Under the pieces are notes generated by a model. That model had not been told where the DNA came from. It did no database searches and saw only the letters and a program-made list of their open reading frames with translations. The translations under genes were made by a program, and so were the position numbers. This document shows, in pieces, positions 45,770 through 54,200 of a stretch of DNA of 58,737 nucleotides (the first letter of the stretch is position 1; each line of letters opens with the position of its first letter). This DNA is from an uncultured Bacteroidales bacterium (GTDB taxonomy: Bacteria > Bacteroidota > Bacteroidia > Bacteroidales > UBA932): assembly GCA_947630665.1 (NCBI GenBank), contig CANRID010000011.1:1-58737 (forward strand). The letters are read 5' to 3'.

Positions 45770-46132
45770 ATGGAAGTAGTGGTCATAGACAAGGCGACTT
45801 TCGAGAGGATGCTCTCGGGATTTGAGATTTTTGCGGAAAAAGTTGAACGGCTCTGCCGGGAACAGGAGGACTTGGGAGAAAAGGAGTGGCTTGACAGCGA
45901 TGACGTGTGCAGGCTGCTCTGCATCAGTCCGAGAACCTTGCAGACGATGCGGGAGAACGGAACGCTGGCTTATACCAAAATAAGCCACAAGGTATATTAC
46001 AGACCGGAGGATGTGAAGTCCATCTTTCCCGTGACGGAAATGAAACGGTGTATAACAGCCGGCAAGGAAAGAAAATGCAATGTAAGCAACAAGCCAACTA
46101 ACAAACTAACCAACCAACAAACAGATATCTGA
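45770..46132 (+). CDS. HTH_17/excisionase-like DNA-binding protein (module copy 2, gene A)
   Basis: This 120-residue paralogue of the 43544 product has the coiled N-terminus FERMLSGFEIFAEKVERLCR, then the HTH SDDVCRLLCISPRTLQTM and RENGTLAYTKISHKVYYRPE. The C-terminal tail is extended and Asn/Thr/Lys-rich, derived from a short AACCAAC/AACTAAC-like repeat (46085-46125). It is followed after 3 bp by gene B of the module. Confidence 0.82.
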   Translation: MEVVVIDKATFERMLSGFEIFAEKVERLCREQEDLGEKEWLDSDDVCRLLCISPRTLQTMRENGTLAYTKISHKVYYRPEDVKSIFPVTEMKRCITAGKERKCNVSNKPTNKLTNQQTDI

Positions 46133-46135
46133 TTT

Positions 46136-46468
46136 ATGAATGACAATGGCAATATCCGGCTGCTGACACCGGAAAACGACATACGCGTGAGAGCTTTCCT
46201 CTCGTCGCTGGAAGAACTATCGGAAAAGGTGGAGAAAATACGTGAAAACAACAAGCCGTCCCTGGACGGGGAACGTTATTACACTGACAAGGAACTGGCC
46301 GTTAAACTGAAGGTCAGCCGCAGGAGCCTTCAGGATTACCGAAACAACGGCATACTGCCCTATATTCAGATAGGCGGCAGGATCCTGTACAGGGCTTCCG
46401 ACATTGAACGTACGTTAATGGACGGGTACAAGGAGGCGTACTGTCAGAATGGTAGAACCAGGTTGTAA
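46136..46468 (+). CDS. HTH_17/excisionase-like DNA-binding protein (module copy 2, gene B)
   Basis: This 110-residue paralogue of the 43886 product has YYTDKELAVKLKVSRRSLQD and then YRNNGILPYIQIGGRILYRA with MDGYKEAY near the end. The four HTH genes form two A-B pairs about 1.9 kb apart on the same strand, with the sigma-like and hypothetical genes between them on the opposite strand. Confidence 0.84.
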   Translation: MNDNGNIRLLTPENDIRVRAFLSSLEELSEKVEKIRENNKPSLDGERYYTDKELAVKLKVSRRSLQDYRNNGILPYIQIGGRILYRASDIERTLMDGYKEAYCQNGRTRL

Positions 46469-46585
46469 TATTACCCCGTATTATGGGTATCCGCCAAGTT
46501 CAACTTTTCATTTCTGAATCCGCATCACAGGTTCACTAAATGATGCGGATTGGTTTTGTAATGCAATACAGATACACCCTTTATT

Positions 46586-46622
46586 GGGTATATCGTAATA
46601 ATATACCATTTTTAGGGTATAT
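46586..46622 (+). promoter_or_regulatory. Operator-like repeats before the SatD operon
   Basis: GGGTATAT occurs at 46586-46593 and 46615-46622, and the inverted form ATATACC at 46601-46607, so 46587-46607 is an inverted repeat (GGTATAT-N7-ATATACC) followed by a third half-site. The last half-site ends 10 bp before the start codon. It is a likely operator, perhaps for the HTH of the first gene itself. Confidence 0.55.
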
Positions 46623-46631
46623 TTCTTGGCT

Positions 46632-47339
46632 ATGCCAAATTATATTCATACTTTTACAGCCAAAACAATAGATAGTAATATGTTTGCAACCATTTCGGCA
46701 GATATAGTTTCATCCACTTCGTTATCCGTGGATGAAACTATCAGACTAAAGCAAAGGATAGAGGCACTGTTTGCTTTGCTCAAAACAAAATACCCGGATT
46801 TTTGCGGTCGTCAAATCAAAGGCGATTATATCGAATGTGTAATGCAGAATGTATCCAATGTCTTTCGTATAGCTCTTGTAATCAAATCATGCATCAAGTC
46901 TTTCCCGATTACAGAAAACAGGAAAGCGAAGAGCTTTCAGACATATGGTATCAGGATGGCTATCGGTATTGGAAACATGCGTATAGTGGACACGGAACAG
47001 GGCATTTGGGATGGCGAGTCCATTTATATGTCGGGGCGTTCACTTGAGGGAATGAATGCCTTGAATAAAGGAACTTTGTCTGTATGTACAAGCAAAAGAC
47101 AATTATCCTGCCCCTTACAGACGATCGCATTGCTGACCGATGCCATCATGAATGACATGACCCTGCGCCAAAGCGAGGTCATTTATTACAAACTGCTTGG
47201 ATTGAAGGAAACGGATATAGCCCGAAATCTGGGAATATCACAATCCGGTGTAAACAAGGCTTCATCGGCTACAAAATGGTATTGCATAGAGGAAGCCTTG
47301 AAGTATTTTGAACAGATAAATTTTAACGAATATGAATAG
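46632..47339 (+). CDS. SatD-family protein: class III cyclase-like domain plus HTH
   Basis: This 235-residue protein reads as two parts. Residues about 14-150 carry the motifs of a class III nucleotide cyclase homology domain in order: TISADIVSSTSL (first metal Asp), then IKGDYIECVM (second Asp), then IRMAIGIGNMRI and WDGESIYMSGRSLEGM. Residues about 175-225 form a LuxR/sigma-4-like HTH (KETDIARNLGISQSGVNKAS). SatD-family proteins are known next to DUF3307 genes, but cyclase activity has not been shown to my knowledge. The ATG at 46632 is chosen over a TTG at 46626. Its 3' end overlaps the DUF3307 gene by 8 bp. Confidence 0.75.
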   Translation: MPNYIHTFTAKTIDSNMFATISADIVSSTSLSVDETIRLKQRIEALFALLKTKYPDFCGRQIKGDYIECVMQNVSNVFRIALVIKSCIKSFPITENRKAKSFQTYGIRMAIGIGNMRIVDTEQGIWDGESIYMSGRSLEGMNALNKGTLSVCTSKRQLSCPLQTIALLTDAIMNDMTLRQSEVIYYKLLGLKETDIARNLGISQSGVNKASSATKWYCIEEALKYFEQINFNEYE

Positions 47340-48021
47340 CTGGCTGTTTTTAAGTTTGCTGTTGGGCCACGTCATAGCCGATTTCTACCTGCAAAATGAC
47401 AAATACTGCTCACAGAAAGAGGAAAAGAAATTCAGAAGCTGCTTCCTGTATGTACATTCGCTTCTTGTAGCTGTAGTATCATGGGCTTTGGTTCCGGTCA
47501 GCGATTTCGGGTTTTATGCCTTGACCATTGCTCTGTCACATCTGGCCATTGACCTTGTCAAAGCCTATTGTCCCAAAGGATTGTGGAGTTTTGTCCTTGA
47601 CCAGGCTGCACATCTGGCAATATTGGCTGCTGTGGCTACCGAGTTTGATATCACCACTGAATTGCCTGTACAATTTGTGGATTATACCGGGAACTTCTCC
47701 ATGCCTTTATTCATACTGGCGGTACTGTTGTGCATCAAACCTGCCAATGTCCTGATCAAGCTGGTTTTGAAAAGGTACCAAATCGGAGAAACACTATCCT
47801 GTGAGAATATCAAAAATGCCGGAGCATTGATAGGAAACCTGGAACGTATTCTCACAATCATATTTGTAATAATAGGCAGGTATGAAGCAATCGGTTTTAT
47901 CATAGCCGCAAAATCCATATTGAGGTTCAAGGATACGGATACAGCAAAAACCGAATATGTCCTTGCCGGAACATTTCTAAGTTTCGGAATCGCTTTGCTT
48001 TGTGGACTGATGGCAGCATAA
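47332..48021 (+). CDS. DUF3307 membrane protein
   Basis: This 229-residue protein has about six hydrophobic helices. The N-terminal DUF3307 signature LLGHVIADFYLQND is followed by HSLLVAVVSWAL and a His/Asp-rich pattern (LSHLAIDLVK, LDQAAHLAILA) that could bind metal within the membrane. It is translationally coupled to the SatD-like gene (8-bp overlap) and followed after 4 bp by the primase-helicase gene. DUF3307 has no assigned activity. In this context it could be the membrane effector or sensor partner of the cyclase-like protein. Confidence 0.78.
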   Translation: MNSWLFLSLLLGHVIADFYLQNDKYCSQKEEKKFRSCFLYVHSLLVAVVSWALVPVSDFGFYALTIALSHLAIDLVKAYCPKGLWSFVLDQAAHLAILAAVATEFDITTELPVQFVDYTGNFSMPLFILAVLLCIKPANVLIKLVLKRYQIGETLSCENIKNAGALIGNLERILTIIFVIIGRYEAIGFIIAAKSILRFKDTDTAKTEYVLAGTFLSFGIALLCGLMAA

Positions 48022-48025
48022 CGGG

Positions 48026-50926
48026 ATGGAAGAGCTGCAAAAGAAATACGACACGCTTGTCAGGAAATATAATGCATTACTTGCCGAGAACGAAGAGTTG
48101 AAATCAATTCTTCTTCAACACGGCATTGCGTATTCTGCATCGGAAATCTCTGATAAGGAGCCGATTTTTTCTCCTGTAATATTTCCTTCTGTCAATTTCA
48201 CGCCTGATGAGAAAATAGCATTGTTCAGCAGCTTTTTCAAGGGAAGAACGGATGTTTTTGCACGAAGATGGTTCAGCAGGACAACGGGAAAGGGAGGCTA
48301 TCAACCGGTCTGTACCAATGAATGGCGAAGAGGAGTCTGCGACAAGAAACGATACAAGTGCCCGGCTTGCCCGAATCGCAACCTTGCTCCTCTGACAAGC
48401 CGGGAAATCTACCGCCATCTGGAGGGAAAAGATGAAGACGGGTGTGATGTTATAGGTTTATATGCTGTCACCCCTGACAATAAATGCTCTTTTCTTTGCG
48501 CTGATTTTGATGACAAGAATTGCACTCGCGGATATAAGGAAGATGTACTGGCTTTCATTGCCGTTTGTAGGAATTGGGGAATTCCGTACAGTATCGAACG
48601 TTCACGCTCCGGTAACGGGGCGCATGTGTGGATATTTTTCGAAGAGCCGGTTGCTGCCGGTAAAGTCAGGAAATTAGGCAATGCCGTCCTTACTGAGGCC
48701 ATGAAGCGCAACGGACATATTACCTTCAATTCATACGACCGTTTCTTCCCCAATCAGGACAGGATGCCTGAAGGCGGATTCGGAAATCTGATAGCCCTTC
48801 CATTGCAAGGCAGGGCACGGAAAATGGGAAACAGTGTCTTTGTGGATGAAAACTTCCTTCAATTCAAAAACCAATGGGCTTATTTATACAATGCAAAAAA
48901 ACTTAATGAGCATGCCTTGGACATGTTATTGGCCCGGCACAGACAGGAAGACTTCGGTTCGTTGGCAACTTCTTCAGAAACAAAGCCTTGGGTGCTTCCT
49001 GTCTCTCAGGATGTCACGCAGAAAGATTTTAACGGAAAACTGAAAGTTAAAAAATCGGACAGACTATACATCCCCCTAAACTCCATATCCGAAAAAGTGG
49101 CCAATCATCTCAAGCGTATAGCCGCATTCAAAAATCCGGAATTTTACAGCAAACAAGCGATGCGCATCTCTACCTATAACATTCCGCGTATTATTTGCCG
49201 TGCTGACTTTACGGATGATTACCTCGCCCTGCCCCGCGGTTGTGAGGATGCCGTAACAACCATGCTGGAATCTCTTGGAGTTGCTTATGAAATGATTGAT
49301 GAAACCAATCACGGCAAGCCTGTTGCCGTTGCATTCAAGGGCAAGGAACGTGACGAGCAACTTGATGCCATCAATTCCTTAATGCCATACACGAACGGGG
49401 TATTGGCGGCAACGACCGCTTTTGGGAAAACAGTAACAGCAGCTGCTCTGATTGCCCGAAAAAAGGTAAGCACACTCGTGCTGGTACATTCCAAAGCGCT
49501 GCTCCTGCAATGGCACGAACGCCTTACCGACTTTCTTGAGATAGAATTTGCCGAGCCTGCCACGTCAAGAAAACGTGGCAGGAAAAAAGTGTTTTCTCCC
49601 ATAGGCTGCTTGGATTCAACCTCAAACACCTTGCACGGAGTCATTGACATCGCCCTTATGCAATCATGTTTTGAAAATGGCGAGGTAAGACCTTTTGTAC
49701 GGGAATATGGAATGGTGATCGTGGATGAATGCCATCATGTTTCTTCCATAACGTTTGAGAATGTACTCAGACATATTACGGCACATCATGTCTATGGACT
49801 TACTGCCACACCTATCCGCAAGGACGGACTGCAACCCATTATCTTCATGCAGTGCGGACCAATCCGCTTTTTGGCAGATGCCAAGACCCAGATACAGAAG
49901 CAGTCATTCCTGCGTTATCTTGTTCCAAGATTCACATCCTATCGCTCTGTAACTGACAACAGGCAGTCGTTCGCCTTATTGTCACAATCGCTTGCTGAAT
50001 CCGAGTTACGGAATACGCTCATCATAGAGGATGTGTTAAATGCAGTAACGGCAGGAAGGACACCGATTATCCTGACCGGCAGGACATCGCATGTAAAGCT
50101 GCTTTCCGGAATGTTAAAACCGCATATCGCCAACGTCATTCAACTGACGGGAGAAGGAACAGCCAAAAGCAAGCGTGAAGTCCTGCAAGGATTGCATGAC
50201 ATTCCGCAAAATTCCCCTCTTGTAATAGTCGCTACCGGAAAATATGTAGGAGAAGGATTTGACTATCCCCGGCTTGATACGCTCTTTTTAGCCCTCCCCA
50301 TATCATGGAAAGGGTTGGTTGCCCAGTATGCAGGCCGTCTGCACCGGGAGAACGAAGGAAAAGCCGATGTCCGTATCTATGATTATATCGATATACACGA
50401 ACCTGTCTGTGAGAGCATGTATCGCAAGAGGCTCAAAGGCTATTCCGCCATCGGCTATCGGGTACTTTCCAAGGATTGTCAGACATTGTTTGATGCAACC
50501 GAAGGTTTACAGTCGTCTCCGCATGAAGAACAGATATTCAACGGCATAACATTCTGTCAGCCGTTTATAAAAGAATTAAAAGCCTCAAGACAATCCATTG
50601 TGATATCTTCCCCTAAGCTCTATCATATGGAACGAAATAAATTTGTCAATATCTTGAAAGAACTCCAAAGAGATGGTATTGAAGTGGCCATTCTTACATT
50701 GACAGAAAACGGGCAGTCGGATTATCTCAGAAGACAGGGGCTGTTCGTAAAGATTGTACCTGGATTATCATTATGTTCATGTGTTATGGACAAATCCTCC
50801 GTCTGGTATGGCAGTATCAATATCCTTGGCTATCCGACGGAAGAAGACAATATTATAAGAATTAAAGATATAAGACTTGCGGAAGAATTTTTGGATGTCA
50901 TTTACAATAATGGCAATGGCAAGTAA
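48026..50926 (+). CDS. TOTE-type archaeo-eukaryotic primase, SF2 helicase and PLD-like fusion
   Basis: This 966-residue protein begins with a coiled coil (residues 1-40). An AEP-type domain follows (residues about 60-290), with a Cys cluster (VCTNEW...VCDKKRYKCPACPNR), the acidic FLCADFDD and SGNGAHVWIFF. An SF2 helicase comes next: AATTAFGKTVTAAALIA near residue 465, VIVDECHHVSS near residue 565, TATPIRKDG, and motif VI QYAGRLHRE near residue 770. The C-terminus (residues about 840-966) resembles a PLD-like domain with VWYGSINILGYPTEEDNIIR, but the His and Lys of HKD are not evident. The AEP module is the one named in TOTE conflict systems. It is the third gene of the SatD operon. Confidence 0.83.
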   Translation: MEELQKKYDTLVRKYNALLAENEELKSILLQHGIAYSASEISDKEPIFSPVIFPSVNFTPDEKIALFSSFFKGRTDVFARRWFSRTTGKGGYQPVCTNEWRRGVCDKKRYKCPACPNRNLAPLTSREIYRHLEGKDEDGCDVIGLYAVTPDNKCSFLCADFDDKNCTRGYKEDVLAFIAVCRNWGIPYSIERSRSGNGAHVWIFFEEPVAAGKVRKLGNAVLTEAMKRNGHITFNSYDRFFPNQDRMPEGGFGNLIALPLQGRARKMGNSVFVDENFLQFKNQWAYLYNAKKLNEHALDMLLARHRQEDFGSLATSSETKPWVLPVSQDVTQKDFNGKLKVKKSDRLYIPLNSISEKVANHLKRIAAFKNPEFYSKQAMRISTYNIPRIICRADFTDDYLALPRGCEDAVTTMLESLGVAYEMIDETNHGKPVAVAFKGKERDEQLDAINSLMPYTNGVLAATTAFGKTVTAAALIARKKVSTLVLVHSKALLLQWHERLTDFLEIEFAEPATSRKRGRKKVFSPIGCLDSTSNTLHGVIDIALMQSCFENGEVRPFVREYGMVIVDECHHVSSITFENVLRHITAHHVYGLTATPIRKDGLQPIIFMQCGPIRFLADAKTQIQKQSFLRYLVPRFTSYRSVTDNRQSFALLSQSLAESELRNTLIIEDVLNAVTAGRTPIILTGRTSHVKLLSGMLKPHIANVIQLTGEGTAKSKREVLQGLHDIPQNSPLVIVATGKYVGEGFDYPRLDTLFLALPISWKGLVAQYAGRLHRENEGKADVRIYDYIDIHEPVCESMYRKRLKGYSAIGYRVLSKDCQTLFDATEGLQSSPHEEQIFNGITFCQPFIKELKASRQSIVISSPKLYHMERNKFVNILKELQRDGIEVAILTLTENGQSDYLRRQGLFVKIVPGLSLCSCVMDKSSVWYGSINILGYPTEEDNIIRIKDIRLAEEFLDVIYNNGNGK

Positions 50927-51183
50927 TACAAAAATGAAATCACAATGCAGCAGATATAAGGAGGACACCGGCTAAATGTATGTTGTCAAATCACTTGTAA
51001 TACCTTATATCTCAGATTTTTTTAGGTAAAAACAGCGAATGAAGGCAGAAGCAGTTCAGCCGGACAAGGAGGGCGGATATTGGCAGGTGGCCGAAAAAAA
51101 GGATTGATTTTTTGGAGGGAGCGCAGTTTGCCGCCTGCCTTTTTCATTGTGTTTCAAAAAAATGCCCTCCTATAGAATACCAG

Positions 51184-51227
51184 AACAGCATACGGACCGG
51201 TAGTTTCCTACTGTCTGTATGCTGTTT
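51184..51227 (+). terminator. Terminator in the 50927-51443 gap
   Basis: Arms AACAGCATAC (from 51184) and GTATGCTGTT (to 51226) extend inward with GGAC/GTCT pairing and are followed by TTCTTTTTTTG on the plus strand. It lies about 260 bp after the primase-helicase gene. A further hairpin of TTCGGGC/GCCCGAA arms is near 51315-51358. Otherwise this 517-bp gap shows no gene. Confidence 0.65.
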
Positions 51228-51443
51228 CTTTTTTTGTTGTATCGATTTTTCCGTCGGTCGCTTGTTTCCGCTGCCGTCAGCCTTCCTTGTACAGACGTGA
51301 AAGGGGAAAGGTTTTCGGGCTGAATACGCTTTGCCTGCAAAGGAAGATTCTGCCCGAAACGGCACGGCCGCCCGACCTTTTCACTTTCCATGAAGTCTGT
51401 ACTAACTTCATGGACGGCGAGGAAGCAGGCGGCTGCGAAACTG

Positions 51444-52664
51444 TCATTGGCTGTCAGAGCCGGAATGTGTGCGGCTCCGGCTTCTCTTTTCCATCAGTCT
51501 GTCCATTTCCCTTGAGATTTTTTCTTCCGTTATCCTGGCATACCCTTGTGTGGTAGAAATATTGGAGTGTCCCATCATCTTGGCTATGCTCTCGATGGAT
51601 ACGCTCTCTGAAATGAGCAGGACCCCGAACCCGTGCCGGGCCTGATGGTACGAAAGGTCATCGTGCCTGCCCAGGATCACGCCGATTTCCCGTATCTCGT
51701 GCCAGATGGAATCCCGGCTTGGCAACGGGAATACGGGACTGTGTGTGTCGGTGGTATTGTATAGGGACAGTATCTGCTCGGCTATCGGGTGCAGGGGGAT
51801 GAACGCTTCCACCCCGGTCTTCTTCCGGTTGATGCGGATGAACCGCCGACCCTCCGCCGTCGTCCCGATATGGCACGGATGGAGCTGCTTGATGTCGGCA
51901 TAGGCAAGCCCGGTGAAATAGGAGAAGATGAATGCACGCCTGCCCAGTTCCGCACGTCCTTCATTCAGGGGCATGGCCAGTATCCTTTTCATCTCTTCAC
52001 GGGTGACATACTTGTGCTTGGGTGCGGTTTTCTTCTCATATTCGACATTCTCCACCGGATTGGTGCGCAGGATCTCGTTGTCCACGGCAAGATACAAGAG
52101 GCGGTTCAGCCAGCAGAGGCTGCGGTTGGTCTGCGAGGTGCTGAAATTCTTGTTCCTGATAAGGAATGCCTTGTAGTTCCTGCCGAAGTCTTCCGTTATT
52201 TCTTCAAAGGCGATGTCCTTCTTCCCCAGTGAAACAAGGTAGTCCGTCAGGTACTTCTGGAAATACTGTGATTGCCGGTAGGTGGAGGTGGAATTGATCT
52301 CCCTGCTACGTATTCTGAGACGTTCACGCTCTATCTCGCCCATCCGGAGCAGGTGTGTCGGAACGACGAACTGCCTTGTCACCCGGTTCTTGATAATCTC
52401 CGCACTGACGACACCCTGTGTCCTCAGAATTTCCTCGTAAGTCTGTTCGATATACTTCCGGTATTCCTGCAGTCTGGCGTTTTCCCTTACCGTGCGTATG
52501 GTTCCGGCGTTCCAGTCTTCCGGCTTGCAGCATATCCCGGTGGTGATGGCGGTGTTCCTGCCGTCTATGGTGATGCGGCACATGACCGCAGTTGTTCCGT
52601 CAGCCTTTATCTTGCCGCGGTTGATGTAGAATAGTATGGAAAAGGTACTTCTCATGATTCTCAT
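51444..52664 (-). CDS. Tyrosine recombinase (integrase) 2
   Basis: This 406-residue site-specific recombinase has an N-terminal arm-binding domain (FSILFYINRGKIKADGTTAV), a SAM-like core-binding domain (residues about 105-200) and a catalytic domain. The catalytic residues are R in RRAFIFSYFTGLAYAD, HxxR in YHQARHGFG, H in MMGHSNISTTQ and the nucleophile Tyr in GYARI. It is the downstream member of a tandem integrase pair on the minus strand, 10 bp after integrase 1. Similar tandem pairs occur at the ends of Bacteroidota mobilizable elements. Confidence 0.93.
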   Translation of the reverse strand: MRIMRSTFSILFYINRGKIKADGTTAVMCRITIDGRNTAITTGICCKPEDWNAGTIRTVRENARLQEYRKYIEQTYEEILRTQGVVSAEIIKNRVTRQFVVPTHLLRMGEIERERLRIRSREINSTSTYRQSQYFQKYLTDYLVSLGKKDIAFEEITEDFGRNYKAFLIRNKNFSTSQTNRSLCWLNRLLYLAVDNEILRTNPVENVEYEKKTAPKHKYVTREEMKRILAMPLNEGRAELGRRAFIFSYFTGLAYADIKQLHPCHIGTTAEGRRFIRINRKKTGVEAFIPLHPIAEQILSLYNTTDTHSPVFPLPSRDSIWHEIREIGVILGRHDDLSYHQARHGFGVLLISESVSIESIAKMMGHSNISTTQGYARITEEKISREMDRLMEKRSRSRTHSGSDSQ

Positions 52665-52674
52665 TGTTTATGGG

Positions 52675-53904
52675 TTATAGAACAAGTTTCAAATCTCCGG
52701 TGGCCTCGATGAGTTTGTCCATGTCCTCGAAGAGCTTTTTCGGGGTGACGCGGGCATAGACCTGGGTCGTCTGTATGTTGCTATGCCCCAGCATGCTGCT
52801 GATGGTCTCTATCGGAACGCCCGCTTCAAGGGTGACGAGCGAGGCGAACGAGTGGCGTCCGACATGGTAGCACAGGTCCTCCTTTATCCCTGCCAGCACG
52901 GCCAGCGCCTTCATGTGGTTTCTCATGCTCGGATAGTGTATCATCGGGAACAGCGTATCCCTGCTGTCATCATGATATTTCTCTATCAGGGCGACGGCTT
53001 CCGGCAGCAGCTTCACGCTTGCACGGAGCTCGTTCTTTTTACGTCGGTATTTCAGCCATAGCTTGCCATCCTCGCCGGTGTACAGGTTTTCCCGGGTGAC
53101 GGTCACGGCATCGCTGTAGGCAACCCCGGTATAGCAGGCGAAGAGGAACAGGTCCCTTGCCAGACGGTGGGTCGTGCGGTGCGGGGCTATCTCCACGTCA
53201 CGGATTTTCTCGAAACTTTCACGGCTCAGTGCCTTGGGGGTCTTGACGGTCTGTTTCGGGAGAACATAGTGCTGGAACATAAACCGCTCGGAGTGTCCTT
53301 CCTGATAAGCCCTTTTGCACGTTTTCTTGAGAATTGCCAGGTAATGCCGTACGGTGTCCACGGCATACCCTTTCTCGTCAAGGATGAAATTCTCATAGTC
53401 GTGGATGAACTGTTCCGTAAGCTGCCCGAAGGCCAGGTCTTTCGTCTTGAATTTGGTTTCAATGAACTCGCGCATGGTACGGCAGGTAAAGTCGTATGCC
53501 GGATAGGTCCCTTTTGCCCGGTCTATCCCGATACGGCTCTTCACCTCATCCCTGAGCGCATCCAGCATTTTCATCAGGGTCATCTGCGTCTTCATGCTGC
53601 CCTGAAAGGCATCCTTGACGGAAGCGGCGTCAAATTCCCCCTTGCGTTCCAAAAGGGAATTGAAAGCGGCATTGATGTCAAGCAGCAGCTTGTCGATTTT
53701 CGCATTTGTCTCCACCGCCTCCCTGCTCTTGCCATTCAGACGGCTTTCACGGGGATTCCACAGCCCGGGAGTGCAGGATAGCTTGCAGCTGAACTGCGCC
53801 ATCGTCCGGTTCACGGTGATGCGTCCCATTATCGGGGCTTTGCCCGACTTGTCCAGTCCGCTCTTTTTGAGGTAGAGCAAAACCTTGAATTTTTCTACTT
53901 TCAT
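52675..53904 (-). CDS. Tyrosine recombinase (integrase) 1
   Basis: This 409-residue recombinase has the same build as its neighbour. The arm domain is KFKVLLYLKKSGLDKSGKAP, followed by the core-binding domain and catalytic domain with ARDLFLFACYTGVAYSD, the HxxR motif YHVGRHSFAS, LGHSNIQTTQ and VYARV. It is nearest the right end of the element and starts directly at an inverted repeat that brackets its promoter. It most likely recombines the att sites of the inner element together with integrase 2. Confidence 0.94.
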   Translation of the reverse strand: MKVEKFKVLLYLKKSGLDKSGKAPIMGRITVNRTMAQFSCKLSCTPGLWNPRESRLNGKSREAVETNAKIDKLLLDINAAFNSLLERKGEFDAASVKDAFQGSMKTQMTLMKMLDALRDEVKSRIGIDRAKGTYPAYDFTCRTMREFIETKFKTKDLAFGQLTEQFIHDYENFILDEKGYAVDTVRHYLAILKKTCKRAYQEGHSERFMFQHYVLPKQTVKTPKALSRESFEKIRDVEIAPHRTTHRLARDLFLFACYTGVAYSDAVTVTRENLYTGEDGKLWLKYRRKKNELRASVKLLPEAVALIEKYHDDSRDTLFPMIHYPSMRNHMKALAVLAGIKEDLCYHVGRHSFASLVTLEAGVPIETISSMLGHSNIQTTQVYARVTPKKLFEDMDKLIEATGDLKLVL

Positions 53905-53947
53905 ACGCTTATAACTTTAGTTGCAAAATTACCTGTTTTATAAGCGT
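53905..53947 (-). promoter_or_regulatory. Integrase promoter flanked by a 10-bp inverted repeat
   Basis: Arms ACGCTTATAA (53905-53914) and TTATAAGCGT (53938-53947) flank a minus-strand -7 element TAATTTTG (53924-53931). The proximal arm touches the integrase start codon. A protein bound to both arms would block transcription start, so autoregulation or an excisionase-type switch is likely. Right of it, up to 54200, are two GGTAACTGA direct repeats (54035-54043, 54057-54065) that may be arm-type sites. Confidence 0.55.
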
Positions 53948-54192
53948 TCTTCGGTATGCAAAACAATGACAATCAGTGTAATATATCGGCGTTTTAAATT
54001 ATCCGATCCGCTTTGCGTTACCTCGTTCCCTTTCGGTAACTGAGTGGCTAACGGTTTGGTAACTGAACATCTTCAATAATCTCCACTTTCCTGCTTTTTT
54101 TTCAAGTGGAAGAATATAGAGAAATGATTAGTTTCCAATGGATTACGTTATCCTTTCTTCTCGTTTCCGTGCTCTGTTTGCCTATCTTATTC

Positions 54193-54200
54193 CATACAGC
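54193..54200 (+). repeat. Right copy of 8-bp direct repeat flanking the inner element
   Basis: CATACAGC, identical to 30455-30462. It is in frame with the integrase 3' fragment and encodes HTA of HTARH. Confidence 0.65.

Larger units (their letters stand above)
30463..54200. mobile_element. 23.7-kb integrative mobilizable element inserted in a resident integrase gene
   Basis: The two halves of one integrase gene abut exactly at the HTARH codons when 30463-54200 is removed. An 8-bp direct repeat marks both ends. Two tandem tyrosine recombinases sit at the right end, and a Mob block with oriT-like repeats lies near the middle. No conjugation (tra) machinery is seen, so transfer would rely on a helper. 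Base composition is a mosaic, with the left cargo (30.6-40 kb) strongly AT-rich and the Mob, HTH and integrase parts balanced. Cargo includes a PIN nuclease, an Hhe-type helicase-nuclease, a tRNA-like gene and a SatD/DUF3307/primase-helicase operon. Confidence 0.82.

Noticed and set aside
46632-48021. Calling the SatD-like and DUF3307 genes a Pycsar system
   Set aside because: The cyclase motifs are suggestive, but the SatD family is not known to make cCMP or cUMP and DUF3307 is not a known Pycsar effector.
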